From Candidatus Elulimicrobium sp. (GTDB lineage: Bacteria; Patescibacteriota; Minisyncoccia; Phycocordibacterales; UBA918): a stretch of DNA of 49,725 bases. The notes below the pieces were generated by a model. That model ran no database searches. It was given only the letters and a program-made list of their open reading frames with translations, and was not told the DNA's origin. The stretch spans positions 1 through 49,725 of the forward strand of contig DZBU01000005.1 of NCBI GenBank assembly GCA_022730015.1, in the 5' to 3' direction. Of the stretch, positions 1 to 9,226 are shown piece after piece (position 1 is the first letter of the stretch; every line of letters begins with the position of its first letter). Both the position numbers and the translations under genes were made by a program.

Positions 1-53
1 GCTTTTTCAAGAGTGATATACTTCTCCATAATGATGCATCATGTCATGTTTCT

Positions 54-419
54 ATGAATGAGTCGATCGCACAAAAGAAAACAAAACCCCGTATTGCCAT
101 CTATTACGACAGACAATGTGGCTTTTGTCGGCGGGCGGTAGCGCTGATCGTACGCTGGTTTATGGTGCGTGTGTCACACACTGGACCCGCGCAAGCCGAG
201 GAAGAAATATACAAACTTATGCAGGCCCACGACTCTTGGGTGGTCAGAAACGAAAAAGGGGAGACTTTCACCACTTTTCAGGCTGGAGTTGAGATAGCGA
301 GACACTCACCAGTACTGTGGGTGTTGGTACCTTTGGCACGGCCACGCTTCATACAGCGATTTGGGGAATGGACTTACCGAAAAATTGCTCGAAACAGACA
401 CCGTATTTGGTTGCCCTAG
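54..419 (+). CDS. DCC-family (DUF393) thiol-disulfide oxidoreductase-like protein
   Basis: 121-aa ORF with N-terminal YYDRQCGFCRRAV (DxxCxxC motif typical of the DCC family). Confidence 0.75.
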   Translation: MNESIAQKKTKPRIAIYYDRQCGFCRRAVALIVRWFMVRVSHTGPAQAEEEIYKLMQAHDSWVVRNEKGETFTTFQAGVEIARHSPVLWVLVPLARPRFIQRFGEWTYRKIARNRHRIWLP

Positions 420-616
420 TCGCCAAGCGGTGATCCTCCTAGGAAGGAATTCAAAATTAAGAGTAAAATAAACCCTCCAAGCACCATGAGTACATATTTC
501 ATATTGTTTAAGTATAACAGACTGCTTGTCTATGCGACCAGATTTGACAACAATATTTAATTTATTTTCTTTTCATAGTATACACAGGTTTTTTAAAGGA
601 TATATTAAATAATTGC

Positions 617-622
617 TATAAT
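617..622 (+). promoter_or_regulatory. Putative extended -10 element (TGCTATAAT) for the S74 surface protein
   Basis: TGCTATAAT at 614-622, only 6 nt before the GTG at 629. Confidence 0.5.
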
Positions 623-628
623 GAAAAG

Positions 629-3600
629 GTGAAATTTGTGACGACAATGATGCTGGTCGTTTTTTGGTGTGGATTAACTGTTCCGTCTTTTGCTCATGCC
701 GAAACAAAGGATTCAAATTTATTTTGTTCGGTTTTAGGTTGGGTGGTCAAGCCAATTGGTTTTTGTAAGGAAGAAATTATTCCAGAAATTTCTCCAAACA
801 CTGAAAATTCTGTAACAAACCCAGTTGTCCAAGGACCAACTGTACCAACTCCTTTTTCTTCTACTGATGAGATATTGGAAGTTAGACCAATCGAACTAGG
901 AAATACTCTAGAATCCGATTCAGTGCCAGTAACGATCGTAAAGGAATACGTTACAGTGAATGGAAGCGGTGTTTCAGAAGCATATGTTGATCAGCGCATC
1001 AGAGAGCTTTTGATCTACATAAATTCCTTTCCTCGTACAACAGACCTCTTGGCGATGGATAGAAATCCATCAGAACTTGTTGATGCGAGTGATTATGTGA
1101 CGAGAGAGTATATCTATAAGACCTTAGACAAAGTCGATAACCAGATCGACAATGCGATCGATAGTCTTAAAGATAGTCTCACGTCTGAGCCTATCTTTAC
1201 CAGCCCGACACTGGTTGATGCGATACTAAATGGCACTACTTACGTAAACGGCAGGTTGGGATTGGGGACCTCAAGTCCTGCTGACCTTCTTGCGGTTGAG
1301 GGCGCTGTCTACCTAGCAGAGACCAACCCAACTCAAGTTGATGATCGACTATATAATTTTGGTGGAGATCTGTATTGGAATGGTTCAGTCGTGACGAGTG
1401 CCGCGCTCGGTAATTGGTCAGCGAGCGGCAGCGATGTGTTTAGACTGGCGGGCAATGTTGGTATCGGCACCACCTCACCGTACGCCAAGCTTTCCGTGGT
1501 GGGTAATGTAGTAGCTGATTCATACATGGCACTTTCTACGACTTCTACTTCCACCTTTATGGCGGGGGTGGATCTCGGTGCTGGGAATGGATATTTCATT
1601 GGAGGTTATAATGTTCTTTCCGGAAGTATAGCTGGCGGTGTTGTTGGATTTGATAATACTAATAGCTCTGGTGGAGTTGCAATAGGAATGTCAAACAACA
1701 GTACTGGTTTTTCGGGGACCGCTATAGGAATGAGTAATATAACGAGCAGTACAATTGCAACTGCGATTGGTTTTGGTAATGATGCAAGTAATTTCTTTGC
1801 GACGGCTATCGGATACAGTAACATCGCAAGTGCATTTGGTTCAGTTGCGATTGGTTCAGGTGTAGAAAATAGTATCGCAGATTCCCTCATGCTCGGTCCT
1901 TCCGACGCAGCAAAGTTGACCATTCTTTCAAGCGGCAATGTTGGTATTGGCACTACGACACCAGATAGCGAACTTACCGTCGCTGGTGACCTTTACCTCA
2001 CCGGAGCTTTTAAGGACTCTACCAATGCTGCAGGTACCCTTGGTCAAATACTCAGTTCTACGGGTGCGGCAACGGTCTGGACCTCTACCTCTAGTCTTGG
2101 TCTTGGCAATGGCACCTTCCTCGGACTTTCTGATACACCATCCTCATATACTGCCAACCGTCTCATCTTTACCAATAGTGGTGGTACAGCGTTGACCGAT
2201 TCCGCCAACCTTGTGTTTGATGGCACAAATTTTGGTATTGGTAGCAGCACACCAGGTAACAGATTTTCGGTTGGTGGCAACTCTTATCTCGTTGGTGGCG
2301 GCAGTAGCTCCGATGTCGCTCTTACAGTTAAAAGTGGTTATGGTTTTGATTCTGCCAACCTGCAAGACTGGCGAAAATATGATGGAACTCTCGTGGCTTC
2401 AGTCTTAGGTACTGGAGGATTAGCAGTCAATCGTTCATCTACTGGTGGATACTCGCACTTCGGCCCCGATACAACTAATCTAACTGTTAGCGACGCTATT
2501 GATTCATTGGTTGTAGTAAAAAACGATACCTTAGGTGTTGGTACATACAGAGCACTAACTGCTGCAGTCGAGTTTTCGGCCCCAATAGATTCTGCAGGCA
2601 GTCACTTTGGCTTAAACGGCTTTGCTTATTTACAGAGTAATAACAATTTAACGAGTTCTTTGGCTACTGGAGCTGGCGGTCTTTCTGGTGGTCGTTACGC
2701 AATACGTATCGGCAGCGCCGTGACTGCAACACCCTTGATTTCTCTAGCGACTGGTGCCTCATCTGGATTTACGGATTCAAGTAGTGCTGGTGTAGCTAAT
2801 ATTACAGACCTTGCTTTATTTAATGCCGAATCGACTACTGTATATAGTTCAAACATTACCAATCAAAGTGGCTTACGAGTCATGAATGCTTCTGATTTAG
2901 GAGGAAGCATCACCAATCAATACGGAGTCTACGTAGACAATCTGACATCTGGTACAAATAATTACTCTATTTATGCAGGTACTGCCCGGTCATACTTCGG
3001 TGGCAATGTTGGCATCGGTACCACATCACCGTACGCCAAGCTTTCTGTTGTTGGTCAAACAGTCGCAGACTACTTTACTGCAGCAAATACAAATGCAACT
3101 AGTACTTTTTATGGTGATCTCGCAGTCGGTAGTACGGGTGTGACAGGTGCACGTTTAACAATTAATAAAACAAGTGTCTCAACAGCTGCTGGCAGTGAGT
3201 TTGGTATTAGCAATACGATAAGTGATACTGGTGTCACGACAAGTGGTACAGACAGTATTTTTGGCCTGAGTAATGTCATTACGCATGGTGGTGCAACAGG
3301 AGGAACTAGTGATACGTATGGTGTATACAACAGCATGTCCGTGGACGATGTCGTGTCTGGTGCATCAAACGCATATGGAATATATACACTCGTAAATCAG
3401 GGTCCTAATGCAACTATTCCTGACAATTCTTTTGGTGCATACGCGAATCTCGTTGGTACAAATGCATATGGTTCAAGGCTGTACTTTAATAATGCGGCTG
3501 GTGTTGGTACTGGTTACGGAATGCGTCTTACCCCCAGCGCTCTTACTGGTACTGGCATGAGTGCTGTCTATGGAATGTATGTTGATAATTTCACTAATGC

Positions 3601-6600
3601 GACAAACGTTACCGGTCTCTATGTTGCTGACCAAGGCACTAGTGCAACACACTACGGTGTTTATACTGACGGTAGTACGAAATCATACTTCGGTGGCAAT
3701 GTTGGCATCGGTACCACATCACCGTACGCCAAGCTGTCGGTGGTCGGTAGTGTGGTTGCTGATTCATATACGGCACTTTCTACCACAGCAACGTCTACTT
3801 TTACCGCGGGAGTGAATGTGGCCATGGGAATTGGATACTTCATCGGAGGTTCAAAGGTGCTTAATCAAGACGCTTCAAATAATTTCACGGCTGGTATACA
3901 AAATACTGTCAGTAGTGCTAATACTTCTGTAGCAGTCGGCAGTTACAATACCATATCTTCGATTCTTGCAACGGCAATCGGATTTGCGAACACAGCAAAT
4001 AATATTAATGCAACGGCAATTGGAAACCAGAATATCGCTTCTAGCTCTTCTGCCACTGCACTTGGTTTTCAAAATATTGCTTCTGCAGCAGGAGCTGTCG
4101 CCGTCGGTAATGGTGTCAGCAACTCAATCGCCAGCTCGCTAATGATCGGTCCGTCTAACAGTTCAAAGTTGACCATTCTTTCAAGTGGCAATGTCGGTAT
4201 TGGTACAAGTTCACCATGGGCAAAATTGGCTGTGCAAGATGCTTATGGTTCGCAGGCGCCCCTGTTTGATGTTGCGTCAACAACTTCTTCTGGTTTTGCA
4301 ACTAGTTCAATTTTCTCGGTAGCTGCTTCTGGTGAGGTGAAGATCAAAGGTGTAAATTCTACTTTTGCTTTACTTGGTCCAAATCTCTTTACTATCGCAT
4401 CTTCGTCGGGTACTAGCATGGTGTCGGTAAGTCCGTTTGGTAAAGTTAATATTAATCGTGGTGATATTACTTACGCATCAGAATTTGGCGCAGACAAACA
4501 AAGCAGTTTGAACGTAAAAAGCACAAGAACCAGTGGCTCTGGTTTGGGCGGATACTATGACACACCAAATACCAATATCTCCTCAGTCTTCACGTATAAC
4601 CCGACAGCTGATGACAGCGAGTACTATGCTGGCAATTTCTCCAGACTCATCTTTGGTGGAGTGGGAGACAGTATTTTCGGAAGTGTTTCAGGTTCGGTCA
4701 ACAATGTTAGGAAGACAAATACCGGAACGGCGGCAGAGGTCAATGGAGTGGTTTCTTATGTAGATATAGACGCTGGAATAACCAATAGTGCTTTCGGTAT
4801 CAATAGTCTGGTCTATAATGACAGTATTGTTGCAAATAGCGTACAGAATGCTTACGGAATTTACAGCTCAATTGACGGCATTGCTGCATTCAACGATGTT
4901 ATCACCAATGCATATGGTCTTTACACTAATTTTGATCTTACAAACATCACCAACGCATACGCCATATATACGAATGGTTCAGCAAAATCATACTTCGGTG
5001 GCAATGTCGGTATCGGCACCACTTCACCGTATGCCGAGCTCTCGGTGGTTGGAGATGTCGTCGCTGATTCATACATTGCTCTTTCTACTACTTCTACCTC
5101 TACCTTTGCGGCAGGAGTAAATGTGGGTTCAGGCAGTGGTTACTTTATGAACGAAAAACTAGCACTTAGTGGTGACATTGGTTCAGATACTGTCATTGGT
5201 TTTGGAAATACTGTCAACGTGAGTGGTCTCGCGATCGGTAACAGCAACACAGCATCAGCTTTAAGTAGTGTTGCTGTTGGTCTAAGTAATAATGCTTCAT
5301 CACTGGCTGCTGTGGCTATGGGATACACGAACATAGCAAGTAATTTATTTACCAGTGCAGTCGGGTATGTAAACAGTGCCACGTCATCTGGCGCTACCGC
5401 TCTCGGCTATATCAATAATGCTGGAGGATCTAATTCTGTAGCGATTGGAAATAGTAATAATGCATATGCTGCGGGATCAATCGCGATCGGAAGGTCAATC
5501 ACCAACACTATTACAGATTCTCTTCAAATTGGACCATCTAACACTGCAAAGCTCACTATTCTTTCAACTGGTAATTATGGTATCGGTACTACCTCACCAA
5601 ACGCAAAATTAAATATCTATAGTAACGTTACAACAAATGGTCAAATCGGTGGATTGAGTACGGATCTCGTATCGTCATCACTTGCTGGCGGTGCTGTCTA
5701 TGGAAACAAAACTACTTTATCTAGTATTGGTGGAGTTCCTCCAGACACATCGGTGTATCTTAATCACACTGCTTCAACGGTAAGTTGTTTTGGTTGCGGA
5801 TTAGTAAAATTGTATGGAAACTACGTTTCGTTTGCTAATGATAGCTCCAACAGTCAAAGGTACGGTTTTTATGCTGATTCTGCTGGTTCTGGATTTTCTA
5901 CAAAATCATTTTTTGCAAACCTAGATGATAATAGTGGTGCTGTCGGGTACACCGCTAGTTCAACTGCCAGTTTCTCGGGTGATTATTTGAACTTCACAAA
6001 AGGCAACAGTACCATACTGACAGTTGAAGGTGGCGGTAATGTTGGTATTGGTACATCTACACCAGCCAAAGCCTTGCAGGTTATCGGTGACATCCGTACC
6101 GGTACCACGGGAACAAACGGTTGTATTGAAAACTTTGCTGGTACAGCGCTCGCCGGAACCTGTTCATCAGATAAAACACTGAAGAAAGACATTACACCAA
6201 TCGGGAATATTCTTTCAAAACTTGCCCAGATCACCCCGTCTACATTTTATTGGAATGATCTAGCTGCTAGTACGCTACAAAATTCTACCGAGACGATCAA
6301 CTATGGCCTGGTTGCTCAAGATGTTGCTCCAGTATTTCCTGATATGGTCTCAGTGACCAGTAGTGGCTATTTAGGGGTCAATTACTCCATGCTCCCGATT
6401 CTTACCTTACAGGGTCTGCTTGATATGAATGCAATGGTAGAGAGCCTGTCGTCAACTACAGCACCACTCACTGATGCTTCAGGAGAAAAGACTTTTGCTG
6501 GTAAATTCTTTGACCGTTTGACTGGGTGGTTTGCCGATAGAGCAAACGGAATCCAGGATCTCTTTGCGAATCGAGTACGAACCAAGACGCTCTGTATTAG

Positions 6601-6958
6601 TGACGAAACTGAAGGCGAAACATGTATCACAAAAGATCAGCTTGATAAGCTATTGCTAGAGGTTACCAAGGAAACTGCAAGTGGCAACCAGTCAGTGTCT
6701 GGGTCAGCTAGTGTTCCAACTGAATCCGTCGAAACACAAGTAGTAGCATCATCTACTGACACTGTCACTGCCACCAGTACAGTTTCTGAGGAGCTGCTAG
6801 CTGAAGGTAGTGTTGAAGTAGTTGCTCCAGATCAGACAGAAGGTGCTAATGAAGAAGGGGTGATCACTGAGCCAGCACTTTCGGAAGTGGTGCAGGTTGA
6901 GGCTGAGGTGTTGCCAATTGTCGAACCAGCTGCTGAAGATCCTAGTTTGATCGAGTAG
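629..6958 (+). CDS. Giant secreted/surface repeat protein with YadA-like head repeats and a peptidase S74 (endosialidase chaperone) domain
   Basis: 2,109-aa ORF with a signal-peptide-like N-terminus; repeated GNVGIGTTSPYAKLSVVG modules; repeated ATAIGxxNxAS head motifs; SSDKTLKKDITPIGNILSKLAQITPSTFYWND is a typical S74 start. An alternative GTG start lies at 638. Confidence 0.9.
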   Translation: MKFVTTMMLVVFWCGLTVPSFAHAETKDSNLFCSVLGWVVKPIGFCKEEIIPEISPNTENSVTNPVVQGPTVPTPFSSTDEILEVRPIELGNTLESDSVPVTIVKEYVTVNGSGVSEAYVDQRIRELLIYINSFPRTTDLLAMDRNPSELVDASDYVTREYIYKTLDKVDNQIDNAIDSLKDSLTSEPIFTSPTLVDAILNGTTYVNGRLGLGTSSPADLLAVEGAVYLAETNPTQVDDRLYNFGGDLYWNGSVVTSAALGNWSASGSDVFRLAGNVGIGTTSPYAKLSVVGNVVADSYMALSTTSTSTFMAGVDLGAGNGYFIGGYNVLSGSIAGGVVGFDNTNSSGGVAIGMSNNSTGFSGTAIGMSNITSSTIATAIGFGNDASNFFATAIGYSNIASAFGSVAIGSGVENSIADSLMLGPSDAAKLTILSSGNVGIGTTTPDSELTVAGDLYLTGAFKDSTNAAGTLGQILSSTGAATVWTSTSSLGLGNGTFLGLSDTPSSYTANRLIFTNSGGTALTDSANLVFDGTNFGIGSSTPGNRFSVGGNSYLVGGGSSSDVALTVKSGYGFDSANLQDWRKYDGTLVASVLGTGGLAVNRSSTGGYSHFGPDTTNLTVSDAIDSLVVVKNDTLGVGTYRALTAAVEFSAPIDSAGSHFGLNGFAYLQSNNNLTSSLATGAGGLSGGRYAIRIGSAVTATPLISLATGASSGFTDSSSAGVANITDLALFNAESTTVYSSNITNQSGLRVMNASDLGGSITNQYGVYVDNLTSGTNNYSIYAGTARSYFGGNVGIGTTSPYAKLSVVGQTVADYFTAANTNATSTFYGDLAVGSTGVTGARLTINKTSVSTAAGSEFGISNTISDTGVTTSGTDSIFGLSNVITHGGATGGTSDTYGVYNSMSVDDVVSGASNAYGIYTLVNQGPNATIPDNSFGAYANLVGTNAYGSRLYFNNAAGVGTGYGMRLTPSALTGTGMSAVYGMYVDNFTNATNVTGLYVADQGTSATHYGVYTDGSTKSYFGGNVGIGTTSPYAKLSVVGSVVADSYTALSTTATSTFTAGVNVAMGIGYFIGGSKVLNQDASNNFTAGIQNTVSSANTSVAVGSYNTISSILATAIGFANTANNINATAIGNQNIASSSSATALGFQNIASAAGAVAVGNGVSNSIASSLMIGPSNSSKLTILSSGNVGIGTSSPWAKLAVQDAYGSQAPLFDVASTTSSGFATSSIFSVAASGEVKIKGVNSTFALLGPNLFTIASSSGTSMVSVSPFGKVNINRGDITYASEFGADKQSSLNVKSTRTSGSGLGGYYDTPNTNISSVFTYNPTADDSEYYAGNFSRLIFGGVGDSIFGSVSGSVNNVRKTNTGTAAEVNGVVSYVDIDAGITNSAFGINSLVYNDSIVANSVQNAYGIYSSIDGIAAFNDVITNAYGLYTNFDLTNITNAYAIYTNGSAKSYFGGNVGIGTTSPYAELSVVGDVVADSYIALSTTSTSTFAAGVNVGSGSGYFMNEKLALSGDIGSDTVIGFGNTVNVSGLAIGNSNTASALSSVAVGLSNNASSLAAVAMGYTNIASNLFTSAVGYVNSATSSGATALGYINNAGGSNSVAIGNSNNAYAAGSIAIGRSITNTITDSLQIGPSNTAKLTILSTGNYGIGTTSPNAKLNIYSNVTTNGQIGGLSTDLVSSSLAGGAVYGNKTTLSSIGGVPPDTSVYLNHTASTVSCFGCGLVKLYGNYVSFANDSSNSQRYGFYADSAGSGFSTKSFFANLDDNSGAVGYTASSTASFSGDYLNFTKGNSTILTVEGGGNVGIGTSTPAKALQVIGDIRTGTTGTNGCIENFAGTALAGTCSSDKTLKKDITPIGNILSKLAQITPSTFYWNDLAASTLQNSTETINYGLVAQDVAPVFPDMVSVTSSGYLGVNYSMLPILTLQGLLDMNAMVESLSSTTAPLTDASGEKTFAGKFFDRLTGWFADRANGIQDLFANRVRTKTLCISDETEGETCITKDQLDKLLLEVTKETASGNQSVSGSASVPTESVETQVVASSTDTVTATSTVSEELLAEGSVEVVAPDQTEGANEEGVITEPALSEVVQVEAEVLPIVEPAAEDPSLIE
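1441..5610 (+). repeat. Degenerate internal repeats: four GNVGIGTTSPYA(K/E)LSVVG modules, three followed by YadA-like head blocks ending GPSxxxKLTILS
   Basis: Module copies near 1450, 3000, 3700 and 4998; head-block ends near 1890-1930, 4145-4190 and 5530-5575, visible in both DNA and translation. Confidence 0.85.
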
Positions 6959-6961
6959 GGG

Positions 6962-7624
6962 TTACCAATTTATTTTTGGTAGCAAATTTTGCGCAAGGTA
7001 TTCGTTGGTCTGACTGAAATGTTTGCAGCCGAAAAATCCATGATATGCAGAGAATGGCGAAGGGTGTGGCGCTTCAAGTACTAGGTGCTTCGATTTATCT
7101 ATGAGGGCAGCTTTGGATCGGGCAAAATTGCCCCAAAGCAGAAAGACCACGTGTTCCTTTTTGTCAGAAATAGTTTTTATAACCGCGTCAGTGAACGTCT
7201 CCCATCCAAGGCCTTGGTGTGAGCCGGGCTGGCTCTGTTCCACTGTGAGAGTCACGTTGAGGAGGAGCACACCTTGTTTTGCCCAACGTTCGAGGTTGCC
7301 ACTTTCGGGTATCTCGACGCCAAGATCATTTTTGATCTCTTTGTAGATATTTTGTAGTGAAGGTGGGGTCTTGATTCCATTTGGTACTGAGAAGGAAAGG
7401 CCGTGCGCTTGGCCTTCACCGTGATACGGATCTTGTCCCAAGATGACCACCTTGACCTGATCAAACGAACACAATGTAAATGCTTTTAAAACATTTTTTG
7501 GGGAAGGGAAGACGACACGAGAGAGATACGCTTCTTTCATTGCTTTAGAAAGGTCAGCAAAATACGGCTTTTCAAATTCTGCTTGGAGCGCTTCCTTCCA
7601 CGATGGTTCGATGTTTACATCCAT
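6962..7624 (-). CDS. ung: Uracil-DNA glycosylase
   Basis: VVILGQDPYHGEGQAHGLSFSVP and HPSPFSAYHGFFGCKHFSQTN motifs; likely start MDVNIEPSW (internal Met of the longer ORF 6962..7690). Confidence 0.95.
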   Translation of the reverse strand: MDVNIEPSWKEALQAEFEKPYFADLSKAMKEAYLSRVVFPSPKNVLKAFTLCSFDQVKVVILGQDPYHGEGQAHGLSFSVPNGIKTPPSLQNIYKEIKNDLGVEIPESGNLERWAKQGVLLLNVTLTVEQSQPGSHQGLGWETFTDAVIKTISDKKEHVVFLLWGNFARSKAALIDKSKHLVLEAPHPSPFSAYHGFFGCKHFSQTNEYLAQNLLPKINW

Positions 7625-7666
7625 ATAAGAGACAGTATAGCAAAGATAAAAGTGAGAAAATCTTCT

Positions 7667-7694
7667 GAAAATAGCGGCCACGGCCGCCATTTTC
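7667..7694 (-). terminator. Hairpin between mutM and ung (possible terminator/attenuator)
   Basis: GAAAATaGCGGCCacGGCCGCcATTTTC, a near-perfect inverted repeat abutting the mutM stop codon. Confidence 0.5.
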
Positions 7695-8557
7695 TATTTT
7701 TGGCACCCTGGGCAGTAGTGGGTGCCACGACCGGCACAGCGAATTTTTTTAATGGTGGCGCCACAGCGTTCACAGGTCTTGCCGTGCTGGCCAAACACCT
7801 TCAAATGGTCTGTAAAATTTCCATTCTCTCCACCAGTATCGACGAAATGTTGAAAGGTGGTACCGCCGACGGCGATGGATTCCTTCATGACGTCTCCGGC
7901 GGCGGCGCAAAGCGCCGCCGCCTCCTTCTTGGTAACTCTATCTGCTCGCCTGGTCGGCCTCACTTGCGCACGCCACAAAGCTTCGTCGACATAGATATTC
8001 CCGAGACCAGCGATGAATGATTGGTCGAGCAGCGCCGCCTTGATAGATGTTTTGCGGGCTCGCACTTTGCCAACAAACCACTCACAGTCAAAGTCTAGTG
8101 CAATCGGCTCTGGGCCAAAACAAGCTCGCGCCCGCTCTACTTCCTCTGCACTGGCAATTTTTGTATAGCCAAACAGACGCATGTCGTTAAAGAAAAGGGT
8201 GGTGCCGTCGGTAAAGTGAAAGGCGATGCGGGTGTGCCGGCCGGGAAGGGTTCGGTCGGCGACAGTGGCAGAGTGACCGCCGCCGACCACCCTCCTATCC
8301 TTCCCAACATAAAAAAACTGCCCAGTCATCTTGAGGTGTGCCAGCAGAAATAAATTATTTTCTCCAACAAATGAGAAGATTAATAATTTACCTATTCGGT
8401 CGATATCGGCAAGGGTTTTACCACGAAGTTTTTCCTCAATCTGATCATCAAAAACCACTGTCTTACTATGAAAAACCTCGACACGGTCGATCGTTTTTCC
8501 AATCACTTTATGTCGCAGTTGCATACGCACCGTTTCTACCTCAGGGAGTTCTGGCAT
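7694..8557 (-). CDS. mutM: Formamidopyrimidine-DNA glycosylase
   Basis: MPELPEVETVR N-terminus and C-terminal zinc finger CERCGATIKKIRCAGRGTHYCPGCQK. Confidence 0.97.
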   Translation of the reverse strand: MPELPEVETVRMQLRHKVIGKTIDRVEVFHSKTVVFDDQIEEKLRGKTLADIDRIGKLLIFSFVGENNLFLLAHLKMTGQFFYVGKDRRVVGGGHSATVADRTLPGRHTRIAFHFTDGTTLFFNDMRLFGYTKIASAEEVERARACFGPEPIALDFDCEWFVGKVRARKTSIKAALLDQSFIAGLGNIYVDEALWRAQVRPTRRADRVTKKEAAALCAAAGDVMKESIAVGGTTFQHFVDTGGENGNFTDHLKVFGQHGKTCERCGATIKKIRCAGRGTHYCPGCQK

Positions 8558-8564
8558 GTTTTGT

Positions 8565-8570
8565 ACTATA
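8565..8570 (-). promoter_or_regulatory. Putative -10 element (TATAGT) 7 nt from the mutM ATG
   Basis: Minus strand reads TATAGT-acaaaac-ATG. Confidence 0.45.
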
Positions 8571-8626
8571 CCACCACCCCTGAATTTTGCAGGTTGAAAT
8601 CGCCGTAAAAAACTGTAGAATAGCAG

Positions 8627-8648
8627 CTACTTACGATAATGTAAGTAG
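8627..8648. repeat. Inverted repeat upstream of tRNA-Asn
   Basis: CTACTTAC-gataat-GTAAGTAG, perfect 8-bp arms. Confidence 0.6.
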
Positions 8649-8661
8649 ACCACCCATATAT

Positions 8662-8733
8662 TCCTCGGTAGCTCAGCGGTAGAGCAGTCGACTGTTAATC
8701 GATTGGTCGCAGGTTCGAATCCTGCCCGGGGAG
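8662..8733 (+). tRNA. tRNA-Asn (anticodon GTT); CCA not encoded
   Basis: Cloverleaf: acceptor TCCTCGG/CCGGGGA, D arm GCTCAGCGGTAGAGC, anticodon loop CTGTTAA, T arm GCAGG-TTCGAAT-CCTGC. Confidence 0.95.
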
Positions 8734-8740
8734 CAATAAT

Positions 8741-8763
8741 AAAACACCCTTTTAGGGTGTTTT
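8741..8763 (+). terminator. Rho-independent terminator after tRNA-Asn
   Basis: AAAACACCCT-ttt-AGGGTGTTTT. Confidence 0.85.
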
Positions 8764-9082
8764 ATTAAAGATTTTAAGTGAAAAGTTTCAGGTTTGTGCT
8801 GCCGCCGATGCTCCAGCTGTATTTGCTGCCCTTGAATGTGAAAAATCCGATATTGTTTTATTGGATCTGATTTTGCCTAGTATAGATGGGTTTGAGATCT
8901 TGACTCGACTCAAAGCAGATCAGAATTGGAGGTCTATTCCTGTGTTGATCTTGTCTAACCTTGGTCGGCAAGAGGACGTTGATCGTGCTATGTCACTTGG
9001 AGCAGAGGGTTTTATGATAAAGGCTAATTTTACTCTGGATGAAATTGTGCAGCGCGTGAAAGAAATTTTAGATGTTGAATGA
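8756..9082 (+). pseudogene. 5'-truncated response-regulator receiver domain (callable ORF 8861..9082 from TTG)
   Basis: Open-frame translation ILSEKFQVCAAADAPAVFAALECEKSDIVLLDLILPSIDGFEIL...LILSN...GFMIKA is a receiver domain lacking beta-1 and its acidic pair; in-frame stop TAG at 8753 inside the terminator. Confidence 0.7.
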
Positions 9083-9084
9083 GA

Positions 9085-9103
9085 TGAATCGGGGACGATT
9101 TTT
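9085..9103 (+). terminator. Weak terminator after the receiver remnant
   Basis: AATCG-GGGA-CGATT followed by a T run. Confidence 0.45.
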
Positions 9104-9226
9104 TTGTAATAATCTGATGAAATACTGTGAGCTGGCTGGACAGAGTAGGAAAATAGTGTTAATAAAAGTCGTTCCTTTTTAAGGATAAGCCAGTTATTTA
9201 ACTTCAAAAGACAAGGAGAGTATCGA

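Noticed and set aside
1333-5382. Minus-strand ORFs (1333-1599, 3661-3843, 5140-5382 and similar), some with similar translations
   Set aside because: They are antisense shadows of the repeated modules in the S74 protein; their similarity only reflects the sense-strand repeats.
1441-5610. Possible CRISPR-like periodic repeats
   Set aside because: The repeats are coding, degenerate, hundreds of bp apart and in frame; no uniform spacers and no cas genes.
7583-8020. Plus-strand 145-aa ORF across mutM and ung
   Set aside because: Antisense to two clearly conserved genes.
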